From: Prevotella sp.
Lineage (GTDB): Bacteria; Bacteroidota; Bacteroidia; Bacteroidales; Bacteroidaceae
Length of the DNA: 64,000 bases
Direction: 5' to 3'
Assembly (NCBI GenBank): GCA_024695815.1
Contig: JAILHK010000048.1
Coordinates: 80,460-144,459, forward strand
Under the pieces are notes generated by a model. The model worked only from the letters and a program-made list of their open reading frames with translations. It made no database searches and had not been told where the DNA came from. Position numbers and translations under genes: made by a program. Positions 8,534 to 16,662 of the stretch are shown one piece after another (the first letter of the stretch is position 1; each line of letters begins with the position of its first letter).

Positions 8534-10354
8534 CTATCGCATTTGGTATATCTGTTGTTCCAGCTCGTCGAGGTCGATCGGATCAATGTCTGCGTCGAGG
8601 AGCTCACCATTCTGATTAAACAGTTTGTAGGTTGGCCATGTATGCACATTCAAATAGCTCTCAATGGCTTTCTGTTGCTCATCAGGCAGATTGTAGTGAG
8701 CCACGTTTGGTCCATAAACCTGATACTCCTTGATAACATTCTCCCATGATCCCTGTGGACTATGGTTGGCCAGATAGAGATACTGAATGTTGTGGTCTTT
8801 CAGTCTGGCATACTCCTCACCAGAGTGCGACAGCCTCTCCTTGCAAGGGCTACACCAGGTGCCCCAAATGTCGAGCAGCACCATCTTTCCTTTATAGGGC
8901 TCCAGGATTTTCTTGAGTAATGCTTCGCCCTCTGTGATGCCGGCAAGATGGTCTGCCGATTTCAGTACCTGCTTGTCAAATTCTCGATTTTCGATGGCTA
9001 GATAGTGCTTGTTGGCCTCCTCTATCAAGGCAGTGCTGTAAGGGTTATTAATGATGGCTGTCATCGAGTCTAAGACAGTTGGTGTTAGCGACGAATGGTC
9101 ATGCTCAAAGGTATTTAGTACAGTTTGTGTGAGCCAGACGTTCTTGATAAATGGATCAATACCCATTGAGTCAAGAAGATATGACTCTTTTTCCATTTCA
9201 AGTAGGGTGTACATGCTGTGAAGGAACTTTTGAACCTTTGGCCTGTTCAGGATCTGACTAATATCACTGATCAGTGCAGCATTGTCGGCATTGATTTTTT
9301 CTGCCAGTTTTTTCTTTTCTTCATTGGTTGGAGCAGCATTTATTTTCGCATTTGTCTCGTTAATCCATTTACTCCAGCGTGTCAGAAGGGCCTGCTCCTC
9401 ATCGCTGGATGTAATATCGTTGATATAGTCAGCAATCAGCAAAGAAGTTGGTTTTGAGTGAGCTCTTAGTACATCAACCAGATAATCGCGCATAAAATAG
9501 CTTAGAGAGGAATGCAAAGTGTAGGGATGCTCGAATTTAGTCCAGAAGGTGTCGTGAGCATAGCGGCGGGCATTGTCGGTTAGCATGAAATTACGCATTC
9601 TGAAACGTGCCTGCCCGAATGAATGTGCATGATTAGTCAGCATGTTTCCTTTACTGAAAATACGATAGCGTGAAGACAGGGTAGGGTGATGCTCGCAGAA
9701 AGCGTCTAATTGGGCCGTTTGAACCTTTAAGAGACTGTCAACCGATGTCATATACTGCTCGAGCTCTTCATCGCTAGCGTGTCCAGCTCCTTCTAAACCA
9801 GTATAAAAGTTGTTGGAATCCCAACAGGGTGGATACTTGATAAGTTCATTTTGTAGCCTACAGTCGTCGCCCATAAAGTAACGTCGCCCCTCCTTGTAGT
9901 CATACAGCAGGAAGTAGGTCTTGCCGGGTTCAAGCATGGTATTAAAATTGCAACGATTCCAGTCGCATAGAAGCTCCGAACTGTTTAGCAGAGGTATTTT
10001 TATCATGAATCGGCCCTTTTCATCCAAGTCGGCATTGACAGTTTCTTCATTATCGGTATAGATATTCCCGTGGCAGATGCCAAAGGTGTTTTGGGGTTTC
10101 ATGAAGTCGGGCATGTCTTTAATCCAGCCTATGAGTGTCACAGTGTCGGTTTTATAGTCTGTATCCACAAAGTCGGTTCGCATGTCCTTTGTGGGGTAGT
10201 CGGGCATGTAGCGAGAGGTTATCATAGCTAGTTCTTCTTTTTGGTTGCCCATCTGTACGGTGCGTATGCCTTTCTTGTTCTTTCCAATGCTGACTTTCAC
10301 TATGTCATTGCCATTCTGCATGACGATGTCAGCCTCGCCTGTCTTTTGGTTCAC
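8534..10354 (-). CDS. TlpA-like thioredoxin-domain protein, 3' part of a frameshifted gene
   Basis: Codes for 606 residues if started at the GTG at 10354, which overlaps the TGA of the upstream fragment. The C-terminal 130 residues form a TlpA/ResA-like thioredoxin domain with the active site WCSPC and a conserved cis-Pro region (HTWPTY). Before it lies a long helical region and a small beta domain typical of Bacteroidota exported disulfide reductases. This part has no signal peptide of its own. Upstream in the same frame the codons still read as protein (TAFLDDCAIYQCKFWDYR), so the fragment is probably the continuation of the gene at 10351-10857 after a one-base slip. Confidence 0.82.
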   Translation of the reverse strand: MNQKTGEADIVMQNGNDIVKVSIGKNKKGIRTVQMGNQKEELAMITSRYMPDYPTKDMRTDFVDTDYKTDTVTLIGWIKDMPDFMKPQNTFGICHGNIYTDNEETVNADLDEKGRFMIKIPLLNSSELLCDWNRCNFNTMLEPGKTYFLLYDYKEGRRYFMGDDCRLQNELIKYPPCWDSNNFYTGLEGAGHASDEELEQYMTSVDSLLKVQTAQLDAFCEHHPTLSSRYRIFSKGNMLTNHAHSFGQARFRMRNFMLTDNARRYAHDTFWTKFEHPYTLHSSLSYFMRDYLVDVLRAHSKPTSLLIADYINDITSSDEEQALLTRWSKWINETNAKINAAPTNEEKKKLAEKINADNAALISDISQILNRPKVQKFLHSMYTLLEMEKESYLLDSMGIDPFIKNVWLTQTVLNTFEHDHSSLTPTVLDSMTAIINNPYSTALIEEANKHYLAIENREFDKQVLKSADHLAGITEGEALLKKILEPYKGKMVLLDIWGTWCSPCKERLSHSGEEYARLKDHNIQYLYLANHSPQGSWENVIKEYQVYGPNVAHYNLPDEQQKAIESYLNVHTWPTYKLFNQNGELLDADIDPIDLDELEQQIYQMR

Positions 10355-10857
10355 GCTGCACTGTCTATAGTCCCAGAACTTACATTGGTAGATGGCGCAA
10401 TCATCCAGAAAAGCTGTTTCCAGCGTTCTTCTGCAGGTTTGATGCCTTTGATCTGATATGTCTCTTGATTGTTGCTGGCGAAAAAGTCGAAAGCCTTTGT
10501 GCCTTTTGGAAGTGGTGGGAAGTGGATGGCTAGTTCGTATAGTCCTTTTTCCTTGGTTTCTTTAGGGTCAATCAACACTCTGTAAAAACGTTTTTCGCCC
10601 ACTTTTAGATAGGTGTCGCCTGTCAGTTGGAAGGCGTAGTCTGTTTCTGCTTGGCGAAGACGTGCTGTGATGTGTACCATCGTCTCGTCGGTTTTCAATT
10701 CTACCTTACTTACGTCGAGGTCGAGCAGAAAATTACCATTGCCGTAATGGCTTCCATACTCAGTAGAGGGATTTTCCCACACCGTTGTTTTAACTTTTGC
10801 CCGTCCTGTTAGGGAGAATAGTAACAGAAGGGCCATGATGACAGCATATTTACTCAT
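10351..10857 (-). CDS. N-terminal part of the frameshifted TlpA-like protein
   Basis: A 168-codon frame starting with a signal peptide (MSKYAVIMALLLLFSLTGRA) and a beta-rich N-terminal domain. After KPAEERWK at about 10420 the frame runs into an unconvincing tail and stops. Adding one A to the AAA run at 10417-10419 joins it to the next frame as ERWKTAFLDDCAIYQCK and gives one 774-residue exported thioredoxin-domain protein (8534-10857). As it stands, the thioredoxin part would not be exported unless ribosomes slip. The slip lies in a homopolymer, so sequencing error is a live possibility. Confidence 0.75.
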   Translation of the reverse strand: MSKYAVIMALLLLFSLTGRAKVKTTVWENPSTEYGSHYGNGNFLLDLDVSKVELKTDETMVHITARLRQAETDYAFQLTGDTYLKVGEKRFYRVLIDPKETKEKGLYELAIHFPPLPKGTKAFDFFASNNQETYQIKGIKPAEERWKQLFWMIAPSTNVSSGTIDSAA

Positions 10858-10896
10858 TATTTTTTAGGTTTTGGTTGGTATTGTTTTTTAGTAGTG

Positions 10897-10904
10897 CAAA
10901 CGTA
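10897..10904 (-). promoter_or_regulatory. -7 box for the TlpA-like gene
   Basis: Minus-strand TACGTTTG, 39 bases before the ATG at 10857, matches TAnnTTTG. Confidence 0.45.
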
Positions 10905-11030
10905 GTAATTAAATAAAAAGGTACGTACATTTATAGTTTTATTAGGTTAGTTTAACTATTTTGTACTTCCGTTTCGCTGTCAACGATGTATTTTTGCGTT
11001 TTTTTTCTTGTTGGTATTCAAAATAATTTG

Positions 11031-11038
11031 TATCTTCG
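11031..11038 (+). promoter_or_regulatory. -7 box for the iminopeptidase-like gene
   Basis: TATCTTCG, one mismatch to TAnnTTTG, 39 bases before the ATG. A CTTG lies 20 bases upstream as a possible -33 element. Confidence 0.45.
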
Positions 11039-11077
11039 CAACGTCAATCGATTAATTACTAAGCTACTATTAACAAT

Positions 11078-11959
11078 ATGAATCATCGTATTACTGAAGG
11101 CTATATGCCGTTTCTGGACTATCAGACCTACTATCGCATTGTGGGCGAACCGTCAGACAAGGCACCACTGTTGCTGTTACATGGTGGCCCGGGAAGCACA
11201 CATAATTATTTTGAAGTGCTCGACTCTTTAGCCGACACGGGCCGACAAATCATCTCCTACGATCAGATTGGTTGTGGCAACTCGTATCTGGATGGTCATC
11301 CAGAGCTGTGGACACTGCAGACGTGGATAGACGAGCTCATGGCCATCCGTGAACATCTTCATCTGAACGAGGTTCATATCCTGGGACAGTCGTGGGGCGC
11401 CATGCAGGCCATCGCCTATGTCATAGACCAAAAGCCCCAGGGTGTGAAGTCGTTGATCCTTTCGTCCGGCCATGCCTCCAGCTCGCTTTGGGCCAGCGAA
11501 CAGCACCGACTCATCACCTATCTCTCGGAAGAAGACCAAGCTGCTATCCGCAGGGCTGAGGCTGCAGGGAAATGGGACGATCCCGACTACCTGCGTGCCA
11601 ACGAGCACTACTTCGACCGCTATGTGACCAGCACCGACGCGCTCTCGCCCGAATGCTTGACCCGTCCGAAGCGCGCTGGCAACGAGGCCTACCTGTATGG
11701 CTGGGGGCCCAACGAGTATCAGCCCTTGGGCAGCCTGAAAGACTTTGAATATACGGACAAGTTGAACCAAATTGCCCAACCAACGCTGATTTGTAGTGGT
11801 ACCCAAGACATCTGCACGCCTGTCGTAGCAGCCTCGCTCTACGAGCATATCCTCAACAGTCGCTGGCACCTGTTCCGCCGCTCGCGCCACATGTGTTTTG
11901 TCGATGCCCACCGAGAATATTGTCAGGTGCTGACAGCGTGGTTGGAAGAGCATGATTGA
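11078..11959 (+). CDS. proline iminopeptidase-like alpha/beta hydrolase (S33)
   Basis: A 293-residue cytoplasmic protein with no signal peptide. HGGPG at 35-39 forms the oxyanion hole typical of proline iminopeptidases, GQSWG at 103-107 carries the nucleophile Ser105, and Asp244 (GTQDICTP) and His271 (RSRHMCF) complete the triad. A helical cap lies between about 130 and 215. Length and motif order fit the 290-300 residue S33 prolyl aminopeptidases, which remove N-terminal proline from peptides; an amino-acid amidase role is also possible in this family. A short hairpin (AATCTG/CAGATT, 11960-11978) and then the first 22-base array follow the stop codon. Confidence 0.88.
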   Translation: MNHRITEGYMPFLDYQTYYRIVGEPSDKAPLLLLHGGPGSTHNYFEVLDSLADTGRQIISYDQIGCGNSYLDGHPELWTLQTWIDELMAIREHLHLNEVHILGQSWGAMQAIAYVIDQKPQGVKSLILSSGHASSSLWASEQHRLITYLSEEDQAAIRRAEAAGKWDDPDYLRANEHYFDRYVTSTDALSPECLTRPKRAGNEAYLYGWGPNEYQPLGSLKDFEYTDKLNQIAQPTLICSGTQDICTPVVAASLYEHILNSRWHLFRRSRHMCFVDAHREYCQVLTAWLEEHD

Positions 11960-11987
11960 AATCTGCTATAAACAGATTGCCCTCCCT

Positions 11988-12220
11988 ATAGTGCCAGTAT
12001 TGCTTAGCGAAAACGGTTGTTTTGCGGTGCAAAAGCAGCGGTTTGATGATGTAATTCGGTAAGTATTGTGTTGAATCTAGACTTTAGAATGCATGATTCT
12101 AGAGTCTAGATTCACCTTTTCTAGAGTCTAGAATCCACCCGTCTAGACTCTAGAAATGATAATTTTAAAGTCTAGAACGATAATAAGGGTTAAACTATTG
12201 GTATGTAATAGCCCCTGTTT
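11988..12220. repeat. 22-base-period palindrome array, copy 1
   Basis: Eleven successive 22-base units, each a 13-base near-palindrome plus a 9-base spacer, start at 11988, 12010, 12032, 12054, 12076, 12098, 12120, 12142, 12164, 12186 and 12208. The first four are weak AAAG-class units (such as AAAGCAGCGGTTT). The next five are TCTAG-class (TCTAGACTTTAGA, TCTAGAGTCTAGA twice, TCTAGACTCTAGA, TTTAAAGTCTAGA). The unit at 12186 (AGGGTTAAACTAT) resembles the trailing unit of copy 2. Spacers differ from unit to unit. The array fills most of the gap between the iminopeptidase-like gene and the GH76 upstream region. Function unknown. Confidence 0.85.
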
Positions 12221-12249
12221 CCATCTCTCAAACGAGAAGAATAAGATGA

Positions 12250-12326
12250 TTATTCAGCCTGAATAAACCATTGAACCAGCTTAAATCTATTTCTGAAGTC
12301 ACCTATTGATAGGATATTGATATCAA
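12250..12326. promoter_or_regulatory. three palindromes upstream of the GH76 promoter
   Basis: TTATTCAG-C-CTGAATAA at 12250-12266, CCTAT-TG-ATAGG at 12302-12313 and TTGATATCAA at 12317-12326. The last two end 28 bases before the -33 box of the GH76 gene, a position suited to an activator or repressor site. No regulator gene is adjacent. Confidence 0.45.
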
Positions 12327-12354
12327 CGAATAATCTTAATAGAATAGAAAACAT

Positions 12355-12385
12355 TTTGCGTATCAGAATTAATTTTGTAATTTTG
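12355..12385 (+). promoter_or_regulatory. promoter of the GH76 gene
   Basis: TTTG (12355-12358), 19 bases, TAATTTTG (12378-12385): an exact Bacteroidota consensus. Transcription should begin around 12390, which rules out the in-frame ATG at 12317 as the start. Confidence 0.8.
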
Positions 12386-12415
12386 TGCCCTCAATTTATA
12401 TATATGCTAAAAACA

Positions 12416-13702
12416 ATGAAACACCTAACATTACTTTTCTTTTGCCTTATGGCATGGAGCCATGTTAATGCCCAAGTGAGCATTACTTACAACAACGAAG
12501 CACAGTGGAAAACCTACGATGACTTTAATGCCGTATTCCTTGACAGTGACGAGTTTATTTATAAAGCAGACACCAAACAGGCACGAGCTGACCACCGCGG
12601 CAACGGCTATCGCGACAACGACGTCTCGGGATGTGCTGCCGCCATCTGGTGCCAGGCCATCTATTACGATATGGTGGTCAATGCCTATAATCGTGCTAAG
12701 GCCGAGGGTGACAAGGCGCGCATGAAGAAATATAAGAAACTGCACGACAAGATATATAATGGTGAAAAGTCACACTATGTGAACTTTGATTTCGACAACC
12801 CCAGTACGAATAATGGCTGGTTTGTCTATGACGACATCATGTGGTGGACAGGTGCCTTGGCACGTGCTTATGCAACTTTTGGAAAATCAGAGTATCTGAA
12901 ATACTCGGAGATGAGCTTTTGCCGTGTGTGGTATGGTTCTGAAAAAGTAGGCGACGACGGCTCTTATGCCGATCCTGCCCGCTTTGAAGGCAAGGCCGGC
13001 GGCGGTATGTTCTGGGAATGGCAGCCCATTGACCACGCTCGTCCTCACCAACCGGGTGACTTCCGTTCGGCTTGCATCAACTTCCCAACAGTTATTGCCG
13101 CTTGCCATCTCTATCAGTTGGTACCAGAGGGGCGCACACCATCTACAGCGGCACGTCCTACGTATCAGACAAAGGCTTGGTATCTGGAAAAGGCCAAGGA
13201 GGTCTATGCATGGGCCGATGAGGTGCTCGTCGATGCCAACGGCCGTGTGGCTGACGGTATTCATGGTGGTGCACCAGGCTTCAGCGATCACCTGTACAAT
13301 CAGGCAACCTACATCGGTGCCAGCTGCATGCTCTATCAGTTGACTCAAGATGCCAGCTACCTGACAAAGGCCCAGCGCGCTGCCGACTATATCATAGATC
13401 ACATGTGCACCAAATCCATTCTCGACTTTGAGAAAGGTTATGAGCAGGGTGTCTATGCGGCCATCTATGCGCAGTATATCAAAATGCTGGTTTATGATTG
13501 TGGCTTGGATGACGTGGCGAAGCAGAAATACCTGTCACACATTCAGATTAATCTGCAGAGTGCATATGCTAATATGGACAAGACTCGTGGCATCCAGATG
13601 GGTAACTTCGCAAAGAAGACCAGCAAGAACGATGTTGTCGAGAGCTATGGTGCCAGTGGTATGCCAGCCCTCATGCTGATGTTCCCTGCAGAGAAGAAAT
13701 AA
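12416..13702 (+). CDS. glycoside hydrolase family 76, alpha-1,6-mannanase type
   Basis: About 428 residues with a signal peptide ending at about VNAQ20. The (alpha/alpha)6 barrel of GH76 fills the rest. The double aspartate in WFVYDDIMWW (Asp139, Asp140) is the catalytic pair of endo-alpha-1,6-mannanases, and GGMFWEWQ follows as in the family. Such enzymes cut the backbone of yeast mannan or related alpha-mannans at the cell surface or periplasm. ATGs at 12317 and 12404 are also in frame; the promoter excludes the first, and 12416 gives the cleanest signal peptide. A terminator follows at 13740. The GH92 alpha-mannosidase 22 kb away may act on related glycans. Confidence 0.87.
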   Translation: MKHLTLLFFCLMAWSHVNAQVSITYNNEAQWKTYDDFNAVFLDSDEFIYKADTKQARADHRGNGYRDNDVSGCAAAIWCQAIYYDMVVNAYNRAKAEGDKARMKKYKKLHDKIYNGEKSHYVNFDFDNPSTNNGWFVYDDIMWWTGALARAYATFGKSEYLKYSEMSFCRVWYGSEKVGDDGSYADPARFEGKAGGGMFWEWQPIDHARPHQPGDFRSACINFPTVIAACHLYQLVPEGRTPSTAARPTYQTKAWYLEKAKEVYAWADEVLVDANGRVADGIHGGAPGFSDHLYNQATYIGASCMLYQLTQDASYLTKAQRAADYIIDHMCTKSILDFEKGYEQGVYAAIYAQYIKMLVYDCGLDDVAKQKYLSHIQINLQSAYANMDKTRGIQMGNFAKKTSKNDVVESYGASGMPALMLMFPAEKK

Positions 13703-13739
13703 TCTTATAGCGGTAAGATATAATCTGTATAAATAAAAT

Positions 13740-13772
13740 GTGGGACGACCTGATGGTTATCCCACTTTTTAT
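13740..13772 (+). terminator. terminator after GH76
   Basis: GTGGGA (13740-13745) pairs with TCCCAC (13760-13765), with an inner ACC/GGT pair, and a T-rich tail follows. It ends the GH76 transcript just before the hflX promoter. Confidence 0.7.
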
Positions 13773-13775
13773 TTA

Positions 13776-13783
13776 TACCTTTG
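13776..13783 (+). promoter_or_regulatory. -7 box for hflX
   Basis: TACCTTTG, 27 bases before the hflX ATG. The -33 element would fall within the preceding terminator loop and is weak. Confidence 0.5.
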
Positions 13784-13810
13784 TACCCGATTATCAGATA
13801 ATTATATTGA

Positions 13811-15124
13811 ATGAAAGAATTTGTAATATCAGAAGCTAAGGCCGAGACGGCTGTGCTGGTGGGACTGATAACCCCACAACAAGACGAAGCTAAAACCAAG
13901 GAATACCTCGACGAACTCGAGTTCCTGGCTGATACGGCTGGCGCCCGCGTGGTGAAACGATTCACACAGAAAGTGGGTGGCCCCAGCAGCGTGACCTATG
14001 TGGGTAGCGGTAAACTGGATGAAATCAGACAATATATCAAGGCATGTCAGGATGCCTACGACGACTGGATGGATCAGCAGGAAGAACAGCTGATATCGGC
14101 CGAGGATATGGGCGAGGCACCACAGCCTGTGGGCATGGTGATCTTCGACGATGAACTGAGCGCCAAACAGATACGCAACATAGAGAAAGAACTGCAGGTG
14201 AAGATACTGGACCGCACCTCGCTGATACTCGACATCTTTGCCATGCGTGCACAGACTGCCGAGGCTAAGACGCAGGTGGAACTGGCACAGCACCGCTACA
14301 TGCTGCCCCGACTGCAGCGCTTGTGGACGCACTTGGAGCGCCAGGGCGGTGGCTCTGGCTCGGGTGGCGGAAAAGGTAGCGTGGGACTACGTGGACCAGG
14401 TGAGACGCAGTTGGAGATGGACCGACGCATCATTCTGCACCGCATCACACTGCTGAAACAGCGACTGGTCGAGATTGACAAGCAGAAGACTACGCAACGC
14501 AAGAACCGTGGCCGACTGATACGTGTGGCACTGGTGGGCTATACCAATGTGGGCAAATCGACGTTGATGAACCTGCTGTCGAAGAGCGATGTCTTTGCCG
14601 AGAACAAGCTCTTTGCCACGCTCGATACCACCGTTCGCAAGGTGACCATCGAAAATCTCCCGTTCTTGTTGGCAGACACGGTGGGCTTTATTCGTAAGTT
14701 GCCCTCAGACTTGGTAGAGTCGTTTAAGTCAACGCTCGATGAGGTGCGCGAAGCCGATCTGTTGGTGCACGTGGTGGATATCTCGCACCCCGACTTTGAA
14801 GACCAGATAAGAGTGGTAGAACAGACGCTGGGCGAGTTGGGCTGCTCGGAGACACCGTCAATGGTGGTCTTCAATAAGATAGATGCCTATAAGTGGACTC
14901 CGCAGGACGAAGACGACCTGACGGAACCCACCAAGGAGAATATTTCGCTCGACGACCTGAAACGCACTTGGATGGCCAAGATGCAGGGCGACTGCCTCTT
15001 TATTTCGGCTAAGCAGAAGGAGAACATCGACGAACTCCGTAGCGTATTATATAATAAGGTGCGCGAACTGCACGTTCAGAAATACCCGTATAACGACTTT
15101 TTGTACAACATTGAAGAACAGTAA
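13811..15124 (+). CDS. hflX: ribosome-associated GTPase HflX
   Basis: A 437-residue cytoplasmic GTPase that in other bacteria binds the 50S subunit and rescues stalled or heat-damaged ribosomes. The N-terminal HflX domain (about 15-165) is followed by the glycine-rich linker (GGGSGSGGGKGS, 179-190), the family motif GPGETQLEMDRR and a G domain with P-loop GYTNVGKST at 243-251, DTVGF switch II and NKID. The C-terminal region is somewhat longer than in E. coli. It is transcribed alone, between a promoter at 13776 and a strong terminator at 15149. Confidence 0.96.
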   Translation: MKEFVISEAKAETAVLVGLITPQQDEAKTKEYLDELEFLADTAGARVVKRFTQKVGGPSSVTYVGSGKLDEIRQYIKACQDAYDDWMDQQEEQLISAEDMGEAPQPVGMVIFDDELSAKQIRNIEKELQVKILDRTSLILDIFAMRAQTAEAKTQVELAQHRYMLPRLQRLWTHLERQGGGSGSGGGKGSVGLRGPGETQLEMDRRIILHRITLLKQRLVEIDKQKTTQRKNRGRLIRVALVGYTNVGKSTLMNLLSKSDVFAENKLFATLDTTVRKVTIENLPFLLADTVGFIRKLPSDLVESFKSTLDEVREADLLVHVVDISHPDFEDQIRVVEQTLGELGCSETPSMVVFNKIDAYKWTPQDEDDLTEPTKENISLDDLKRTWMAKMQGDCLFISAKQKENIDELRSVLYNKVRELHVQKYPYNDFLYNIEEQ

Positions 15125-15148
15125 AAATCGTTAAATAATAGCAAAATG

Positions 15149-15180
15149 AAAGGCAAGAACGAAAGTTTTTGCCTTTTTTT
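15149..15180 (+). terminator. terminator after hflX
   Basis: A 12-base-pair stem (15149-15160 with 15165-15176, allowing one G-T pair) closed by a GAAA tetraloop and followed by T residues to 15180. Confidence 0.85.
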
Positions 15181-15181
15181 C

Positions 15182-15212
15182 TTGGTTGGTATTGCTATTT
15201 TCTCTATATTTG
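15182..15212 (+). promoter_or_regulatory. promoter of gdhA
   Basis: TTGG (15182-15185), 19 bases, TATATTTG (15205-15212), 46 bases before the gdhA ATG. The -33 box has one mismatch to TTTG. Confidence 0.65.
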
Positions 15213-15258
15213 CGGTGTGTAAGTAAACAAAATGACAACTTTAAAACTATAAGACACT

Positions 15259-16596
15259 ATGGAAGTACAGAAAATTATGCAAGAGTTGGAGCGCAAGCAC
15301 CCCGGCGAGTTGGAATACCTTCAGGCCGTACGCGAAGTGCTCGAATCTATTAAGGATGTATATAACCAGCACCCAGAGTTTGAAAAGGCAAAGATCGTGG
15401 AGCGTATCGTAGAGCCCGAGCGAATCATTACATTCCGTGTGCCCTGGGTTGATGACAAGGGCGAGGTGCAGGTCAACATTGGCTATCGCGTGCAGTTCAA
15501 CAGCGCTATAGGCCCCTATAAAGGCGGACTGCGCTTCCACCCATCGGTCAACCTCTCTATCCTGAAGTTCCTGGGTTTTGAGCAGACCTTCAAGAATGCG
15601 CTGACAACACTGCCTATGGGTGGCGGTAAAGGTGGTAGCGACTTTGCCCCTCGTGGTAAGAGCGATGCCGAAATCATGCGCTTCTGTCAGGCCTTTATGA
15701 CGGAGCTCTACAAGGTGATAGGTCCCGATATGGACGTGCCTGCCGGTGACATCGGTGTTGGCGGTCGTGAGATTGGCTACCTGTTTGGTATGTATAAGAA
15801 ACTGACCTCGCAGTTCCATGGCGCTACCCTGACGGGTAAGGGTATAGAATGGGGCGGCAGTATCCTGCGCCCAGAGGCTACAGGTTATGGTGCTCTCTAC
15901 TTCGTACATCAGATGATGGATACTCACGGCATCGATATCAAGGGCAAGACAGTAGCTCTTTCAGGCTTCGGCAATGTGGCTTGGGGTGCTGCAAAGAAGG
16001 CTACCGAACTGGGCGCTAAGGTCATCACCATCAGTGGTCCCGATGGTTATATCTATGATCCCGCAGGACTGGATGCCGAGAAGATAGAGTACATGTTGGA
16101 GCTGCGTGCATCGGGCAACGATGTTTGTCAGCCCTATGAAAAGGAGTTCCCCGGTTCGAAGTTCTTTGCAGGCAAGAAACCTTGGGAACAGAAGGCCGAT
16201 ATCTATCTGCCCTGTGCTACTCAGAACGAGCTGAATGGCGATGATGCCGACATGATTCTGGCCAACAAGCCCCTCTGTGTGGCTGAGGTGTCGAACATGG
16301 GATGCACAGCTGAGGCCGTCAATAAGTTTATCGCCGCTGGTCAGTTGTTTGCTCCTGGCAAGGCCGTCAATGCAGGTGGCGTGGCTACCTCTGGTTTGGA
16401 GATGACGCAGAACTCTATGCGTATGTCGTGGACGGCCGAGGAGGTGGATCAGCGTCTGCATCAAATCATGTCGGGCATTCACGAACAGTGCGTGAAGTAC
16501 GGTCGCGAGGGCAACTACGTGAACTACGTGAAGGGTGCCAACGTGGCTGGATTCATGAAGGTCGCCAAGGCCATGCTGGCGCAGGGCATTGTGTAG
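15259..16596 (+). CDS. gdhA: NADP-type glutamate dehydrogenase
   Basis: A 445-residue cytoplasmic enzyme of the hexameric GDH I type, which makes glutamate from 2-oxoglutarate and ammonia. The substrate domain has YKGGLRFHPSVN and the catalytic-lysine segment PMGGGKGGSDF. The Rossmann domain begins with VALSGFGNVAWGA. Length equals that of E. coli GdhA (447). It has its own promoter and is followed by an imperfect copy of its own 3' end (16622-16651) and then by the RlpA-like gene. Coenzyme choice is inferred from family resemblance. Confidence 0.96.
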   Translation: MEVQKIMQELERKHPGELEYLQAVREVLESIKDVYNQHPEFEKAKIVERIVEPERIITFRVPWVDDKGEVQVNIGYRVQFNSAIGPYKGGLRFHPSVNLSILKFLGFEQTFKNALTTLPMGGGKGGSDFAPRGKSDAEIMRFCQAFMTELYKVIGPDMDVPAGDIGVGGREIGYLFGMYKKLTSQFHGATLTGKGIEWGGSILRPEATGYGALYFVHQMMDTHGIDIKGKTVALSGFGNVAWGAAKKATELGAKVITISGPDGYIYDPAGLDAEKIEYMLELRASGNDVCQPYEKEFPGSKFFAGKKPWEQKADIYLPCATQNELNGDDADMILANKPLCVAEVSNMGCTAEAVNKFIAAGQLFAPGKAVNAGGVATSGLEMTQNSMRMSWTAEEVDQRLHQIMSGIHEQCVKYGREGNYVNYVKGANVAGFMKVAKAMLAQGIV

Positions 16597-16651
16597 AGCT
16601 CGGCGAAGCCAAGATTTATAAAAGGCCATGCTGGCGCAGGGCATCGTATAA
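16567..16651 (+). repeat. duplicated 3' end of gdhA
   Basis: Bases 16567-16589 (the codons for KAMLAQG up to the stop region of gdhA) recur exactly at 16622-16644, and the copy again ends in an in-frame stop (CGTATAA). The copies are 55 bases apart. This looks like a local tandem duplication or a remnant of a displaced gene end. Confidence 0.9.
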
Positions 16652-16662
16652 TATAACAATGA

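Noticed and set aside
11960..11978. Terminator after the iminopeptidase-like gene
   Set aside because: AATCTG/CAGATT forms a hairpin but only six base pairs, and no T-run follows, so it was not listed as a terminator.
12317..12415. Longer N-terminus for the GH76 protein
   Set aside because: The exact promoter at 12355-12385 lies inside this extension; the encoded residues also do not look like a signal peptide.
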